Assembly: GCA_038380795.1 (NCBI GenBank)
Contig: CM076280.1
Coordinates: 3,893,501-3,957,500, forward strand
DNA length: 64,000 nt
Reading direction: 5' to 3'
From: Pyrocephalus nanus
Taxonomy: Eukaryota; Chordata; Aves; Passeriformes; Tyrannidae
Below the pieces are notes generated by a model. It was not told the origin of the DNA, ran no database searches, and saw only the letters and a program-made list of their open reading frames with translations. The translations under genes and the position numbers were made by a program. Positions within the stretch are counted from its first letter, which is position 1. Each line of letters begins with the position of its first letter. This document shows positions 58,688 to 64,000 of the stretch, in pieces.

Positions 58688-61600
58688 CTGCAGGAGAGAT
58701 TTACCAGCAGTTAGCTCAGGGCTCCAGGAGGAACCTCCACAGAGGGGCTTGTCTGAGTTATCCCGGAAAATGGAATGTGCTACAGCAAGTCAGAGAGTTC
58801 AGCTAGAGCTGTCTTGAAAAGTGAGGAGCCCTGACAAGGCTTTGCTTCTCTGCAAGAGATTTCTGCTGTGGCTTTGAAACTGCACCTCTGAAAGGGTGCC
58901 AGAGACAGGACCTGGGCTCCTGTGGTGGGGGTTTTGTTAAACTCCAGTGTAGATGAGCCCTTGGCAAATCTGGGAGAGGCCCAGCAGAGTGGGCAGTGGG
59001 AATTCGACATCACTAACCCTCCTCTGGGAGGAGGGTCCAGCACTGCTGGAGCTCCCCTGCTGCTCAGTCTCCTGCCCCTCAATCCATGCAGAGCAAGCAG
59101 AGCAACGTGGTCAGTGCTCCCCTGTGCCTCAAGACTTGGCAGGTCTGAGCCTTTACTGGCCCAAAGGTTCACCCATAACAAAGACAATAATTGAGGTGGA
59201 TCAGCTACACCTGCTTTTCACACACAGAATCAGCCAGGTTGGAAAAGACCTCTTGGATCATCGAGTCCAACCTGTGAGCAACACTACCTCGTCTTCTAGA
59301 CCATGGCAGTAAGTGCCACTTTCTGCATCCATCTGATTTCAGACTGTGGATGTGTTGCTTGGGTCTGCCTTGGATGTTGGGTGACCTGCTGGGCAGAGAG
59401 GGAGGAGCTGAGCAGGCCTGAAGGGAGCAGCTGGCAGAGGGTGAGCTCAGCAGCTCGCTGGGCACTGTGCCAGGATTTTCCCCAGCAGGGAAAATCCTCC
59501 TTATTTTTCTCTCCCTTACCCACACATACAATCACCCCAGCAGCCTCCTGCTCTGCTGGAAGTGCCCTCTGGCAGAGGTGGTGGTGTGAAAGCTCAGGGT
59601 AGGGCTGAGGGAGAATTGTGGTGGAGATGTCAGGGCCTTTCATTGTGTCTGAGGACTTTCTCCAAGGTCCTGCTTGCTGTGGTGCCTAAACATGTCTGTG
59701 CTGTTGATGTGACAGTCACAGCCAGGTGACTTTGTCTTTCCCCTGTGTAAATAACAGTGTAAATATTCCTATGATATCTATTCCTACACAGTTGCCAAGT
59801 GATATATTTTCTAGCAGTGATAAGTAGTGCAAAGAGCTGCAAATGAACCACAAACCTACATTTAAGGCTGGAACTTCTGGGGAACTGTTTGTGTACTTAA
59901 AGCCTGATTTCTGCTGACGTACTTCAGATAAACTTGGATGCTGCAATACAAACAGAGTGGTGGTGGGTGGTGGGAAAATGGGAAGGAGAGCAAGAAGAAT
60001 TCTGCTCCTTTGTAAAAGGTAACAAAATGGTTTTGTTTAAACCTAAAGTTCATTGTTTCCTAAGAAATCCAGATGGAAACTCCAGGTGCAGGAGCTCCTT
60101 CACAGATGCAGTGGGATGCAGATAGAGCAGGGTGCTGCAAGGTGTGAAGTTATCCTGCTGTTGGCAAAACCATGGCTGTTCTTTTTATTCCTAACTGTGC
60201 TATTTGATAAGGATAAAAATAGAAATCTCTCAGAGAAAATGTTTTAGCACCAGGCAATGCTACACAATGAGCAGGTGTCAGTAATACTTGTCCCAAACAG
60301 GCACAGATGTTGTACATCGATGGTGAACAGAGCCAAGCAGCAGGAGACAACAGATAATTTACACAATTAGTGCTTTTCTCCCTTCTCCTTTCTTGCTGAA
60401 AAGTTCACAGCCTTGCTTCAATTTTCCCTTTGGTTACTGGGGAGAGACCAACCAGCTCTGAGTGATGCTGAAAATCCCACCTTGCAGCTGACTCACAGAC
60501 GCCCTGGACAGGCAGCTGTTACCCTCAAGGCATGTATGCAAAACACTTCTAGATGGTTTTGGTGCCAACACTGTCCAAAAGCCCCAGTGCATTTATACCC
60601 AGATGTTGCTAAACCCAAAAAGAAAGGCTGAACACCCCCTGTTCCTGTGCTTTGGCTCTTGAACCTCTGGACAGGGCCAGGGGTATCCATCAGAGAGCAG
60701 AGTGGGAAGAGCAGCTGGCACTGCAGGCAGAAGGATTAATAAACAAAACATCCCCAGCACCTCCATCCACTCCATTTTTAGCACAGGACACTATTTTAAA
60801 GGTCATATGTGGTACACAGAGCCAAGTTTTGCTCTCTCCAGAGATGCTGCTTGGCCTGGGCTGGGCATCTTTGGTAGGGACCTGTCCAGTGCCAGTAAAA
60901 ACTGGCATCAGTAAGAACATTTTGGCTGGACAGTAGTGCCCAGGGGAAGCCTGGACCCAGGGCATGTGCTCTTGGCCTTCTGTGCCCACAATGACCATGT
61001 GCATCCAGCAGCAGTGGCCACTCAGGAGTTTTATTGCTGCTCTTGGAAGGGGAATCTCAACACCTGGGCCCATCCAGGGCAATGCTCCCTGCTCCTCCCC
61101 AGGCATTGCTCCCTCCCTACACATCAGGAAGTCATTTCAGGGTCTCTTTCCCATGTGGGCAGATCTTTTATGAGCTTTGTTGACAGATTTCTGATTTCCT
61201 TTGGGACAGGATCCAGGTGGAGCTGCTGGGATTTTTCAAGTCCCTCCTGCATTGCAACAGCTCCCTTCTCCTTTGCCAAGCTGCCAGGCACAGACATGGC
61301 ACACAGGTTCACAGGCAACCCTTTGGACAGGCTTTGGAATTTCTCTTTGTGGTCCTGACATGCCAAGGATGCCAGGAAAATAAACCCAAGTTTCTTTCCA
61401 GGCCATAGGATTGGATGCTCTGGTTTCCTGAGCCAGCTGAGCAGGTTGCTGAGGCAGCCAGAGATTCTCTTGGCTGCTGAGCTGCTCCTTTGAGAGATCT
61501 GTGAACTCAGACTGAAACTAGGCTTCCCTTTGGGGAAGGATGAACAGCACTCCTGGACCTTCCTCTGGAAGGGCACTATTACAGCCTTTATATAGATTTC

Positions 61601-64000
61601 CTGCTAATAACACAAGCTATGTGCTATTATTTAAATAACTCTATTTCCTCGCCTCACTCTGTCTTGGAGCATAAAAGAAAGTGATTTCTCTTTCCAAAAG
61701 GAGCAGTGCAGTGAGCCTGGAAGGTGTCCAGGGAATCTGTCATCAAACTTGAATTATTCATCCAAGACTCACTGTACCACAACAGAGAGAGAAAACTGGT
61801 GGCTCACACATGTTGTAATGATATAACTTGCCCTGCTTTTTTCTGAAAGGGACATTTCCAGAGGAAAGGTGAGTTTGCATCCCTTCAGAGGCAGGAGGTG
61901 ACACCACGTGCACCCACACGGAGGCAGAGATGACCAAAGTGCCTCACCCCACAGGCAGAGTGCCAGGAGAAACACACCCCTGTTGCACAAACCTCCCCTT
62001 CTCCTCCTCCTTGCTCCAGGAAGGACTCACTCAGGAATTTACTATGTTTTTCTTCTCACATGCTGAGTACCTCCCTCCTCCCAGGACTGTCCCCAGAGCA
62101 CCAGAAGGTGACAGTCCAAGCATGTGTGGGCTCAGTCCTGGAGCAATGAGAGGGCTCCTCTCATGGGCTCTCTGCTGTGAGGGTCAGCAAACCAATGCTC
62201 ATCTGGGGCAAACTGGGGTCTGTCCACTGGTCCCAGCGTGCCCAGGGCACCCACAGCCCAAAACCAGTGCCACAGAGAGCTCTGACACACACATCTGGTC
62301 CCAGTAGTCTTGACTGGGGCTATCAATGGAGCACATGGGGAAGGAGCCATTTGGCAATCCAGTTCTAACACTTCAAATGCAGAAGGAGATGCAAAAAGAC
62401 ATTTTCCCAAGAAACATTCCCATGGACTGGAACAGCAGAGCAGCAGGACTGAGCTCCTGTGTTCAGTGTGTGACATGTCTCTTTGGGGACTTTATACAAG
62501 ACCTCACAGGTAGGCAAATCCCCCCCATCTGCCCTTTCCTGCTGGACAACACTGGTGGTAGAGCCAGAAAACAGGAGAATGAATGAAAAACTGAGAACAG
62601 GCGGGAGCCAGCTGGGGTGCAGCTCCTCCCACTGCACAGCGGGCACCCAGCCAGCCCCATGACTTTCCTCTTCCTCCCTGGGACTCACAGAGGTTGTAAG
62701 TCATCTGATCACCTCATTACATCACTGTGGGAATACTACGTGCTGCTAACTGGGTGCATATGCGTGGGTCTAACAACAGGGCAGCCCGGGGCTGGAGCGG
62801 TGCTCGGGGCTGACGCTGAGCTCTTCCTCTTAAGAGGCCAAGCCCACTCATAAAAATACCTTTCTCTGCTAGCTCTGCCAACAGGATCAAGAGCCAGGAA
62901 CACGTCAGACTGATCAAACAAGCTCACGCTTTGTTATTCTTTCACTCTGTTTCAAGGCTGAACTGCTGTGCTCTGTACAACCTCCAGCAAAGCCCGGTGC
63001 AGCTGTGAGTCTTCACCTCGTGTGCACCCGCTGGCCTCAACAGCAGTGGCAGGGTCAGGGCAGAAACACATTTCACACGTGCAAGGAACTGGCAGATTTG
63101 ACAGAAGGGGTGCCCCACAAGGCTGCACAAAGTTAGAAGCAGGTAACACAGAAGATGCTGCACTCGGGAACGAGCTCGGGGGCTGGCACATCTCTCACAC
63201 ATCCCCCAGGCTAAACAAGGTTAGGGACCTGCCTTCAAGGTCTCTTCCTAACCCTGCTCTTTTATCCTAAATAAACTCCTAACAAGCACACTAATTAGCT
63301 GGGGGATTGCAGAGCCGAAGCTAAAATTCTGCAGACATACATGCACCCTGCTGGCATGGGGCAGTCCTGCTGAACTCACAGTCTCCCGTGGGAATGGGCA
63401 CTTGCAGACTGGCACCAGAAGGGATGGAGCAGCATGAAAGAGTGTTAAAAGCAGCACAGCATGAGCTTGGGAGCAAAGGGAGTGTAGCTGTCAAGAGAGA
63501 AAAGCTGAGAAGATCCCTGGATCAAGGGGGAGTGAAAAATAGGGAGCGAAATTTAGGGCCAGACTCCTTGTCTTGGATCAGATCTCTGCAGAAGTTTGCA
63601 TTAATAATACACAAGAACTGTCAGCCCAGTGATAGGTGACTGAGCCACTGACATCACAGCCCGGTCAGGGAAATCAGACACCGGGAGGGGAAGTCTCAGA
63701 TTTAACCCCAAAGAAGGGAGGAAAACGAGCTGTGTGAAAATCTGGCTGAAATCAGCAGAGAGACACTGATTTACATCAACTAGTGGTTTTTTAAGCACTG
63801 CCTGCAGCATGCCAATGAAAGTTTTAAAGTCATGCACTGTACTGTGACCTCAGTGAAATGAAGACAAGAACAGAACTCTTAGTTAAAATGCCCGAATCAC
63901 AAAATCACAGAATTCTGAGCAATAACACGATTTATCCCAGGCATTTTTCTCAGCCTAAGGAAGGAGGAACGTAACGGTGAGCCTCCCATGTTCCCTTTAA
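58688..64000 (-). other. TNFSF15: Inferred part of TNFSF15 intron 1
   Basis: Upstream of the stalk exon I looked for a first exon: an ATG, a hydrophobic anchor and a phase-0 donor. I found none that fits. The region holds a CR1 copy at 59222-59335 and otherwise unremarkable sequence. Exon 1 is most likely to the right of the window, which would make this intron at least 5.3 kb. Confidence 0.5.
59222..59335 (-). mobile_element. CR1 LINE, short 3' fragment
   Basis: CACAGAATCAGCCAGGTTGG, AAAAGACCTCTTGGATCATC, GAGTCCAACCTGTGAGCAAC, then TAGACCATGGCAGTAAGTGC. A different CR1 tail type from the others in the window; probably within TNFSF15 intron 1. Confidence 0.9.

Noticed and set aside
62365..62688. 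Minus-strand frame with a hydrophobic stretch and a GTGAGG donor, a possible TNFSF15 exon 1
   Set aside because: The donor would leave one base, which is out of phase with the 52-bp exon and breaks the frame. There is no other TL1A resemblance.
62942..63202. Minus-strand frame with a leucine-rich hydrophobic segment, a possible membrane anchor
   Set aside because: No phase-0 donor in a sensible place and no resemblance to the TL1A N-terminal region.
63893..63922. AATCACAAAATCACAGAATT, similar to a CR1 terminal tail
   Set aside because: No CR1 body follows it and the match is too short to separate from chance.
1..64000. Endogenous retrovirus or other viral insertion
   Set aside because: I saw no paired LTRs, primer-binding site, or gag, pol or env motifs. 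Unknown dispersed repeats remain unclassified rather than called viral.
1..64000. tRNA, rRNA or small structured RNA genes
   Set aside because: No A-box/B-box pair or known RNA sequence was recognised by eye; a covariance search was not possible.

Overview
The window looks like gene-poor vertebrate DNA, most likely from a bird. The main evidence is at least sixteen CR1 LINE fragments with avian-type 3' tails (the GGTCCCTTCCAACCC family), in both orientations and almost all 5'-truncated. Base composition is mixed, most long open frames are shadows of repeats, and the only recognisable gene is a split vertebrate gene. A passerine is plausible, but species cannot be read from this sequence.

The one gene I can support is TNFSF15 (TL1A/VEGI, a TNF-superfamily cytokine) on the minus strand. 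Three coding exons are visible: 58636-58687, 57885-57932 and 52903-53330. They have consensus splice sites, compatible phases (one base carried across both junctions), and give 175 continuous C-terminal residues ending at a TAG stop. Exon 1 (cytoplasmic tail and membrane anchor) was not found and probably lies beyond position 64000. A long 3' UTR is inferred to run from 52902 to a canonical AATAAA on the minus strand at 47524-47529, with a possible second, distal polyadenylation site at 45092-45097.

From 1 to about 45000 I see no supported gene. This part holds CR1 copies, simple repeats (an AT microsatellite, homopolymers, a CTGT run), and a 0.5-kb minisatellite of about 40-bp units at 21844-22355. 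It also holds three dispersed duplicated segments that simple CR1 insertion does not explain. These are a CR1-linked 240-bp unit at 5245 and 35421, an inverted pair at 36688-37010 and 41574-42303, and a direct pair at 6423 and 9432. Several AT-rich, repeat-free islands could be conserved regulatory DNA, but that needs a cross-species alignment.

The most biologically interesting observation is in TNFSF15. The whole visible ectodomain lacks cysteine, including both positions that form the intrachain disulfide in mammalian TL1A, and the loop carrying the first cysteine is shorter. I found no sign of a wholly new system.
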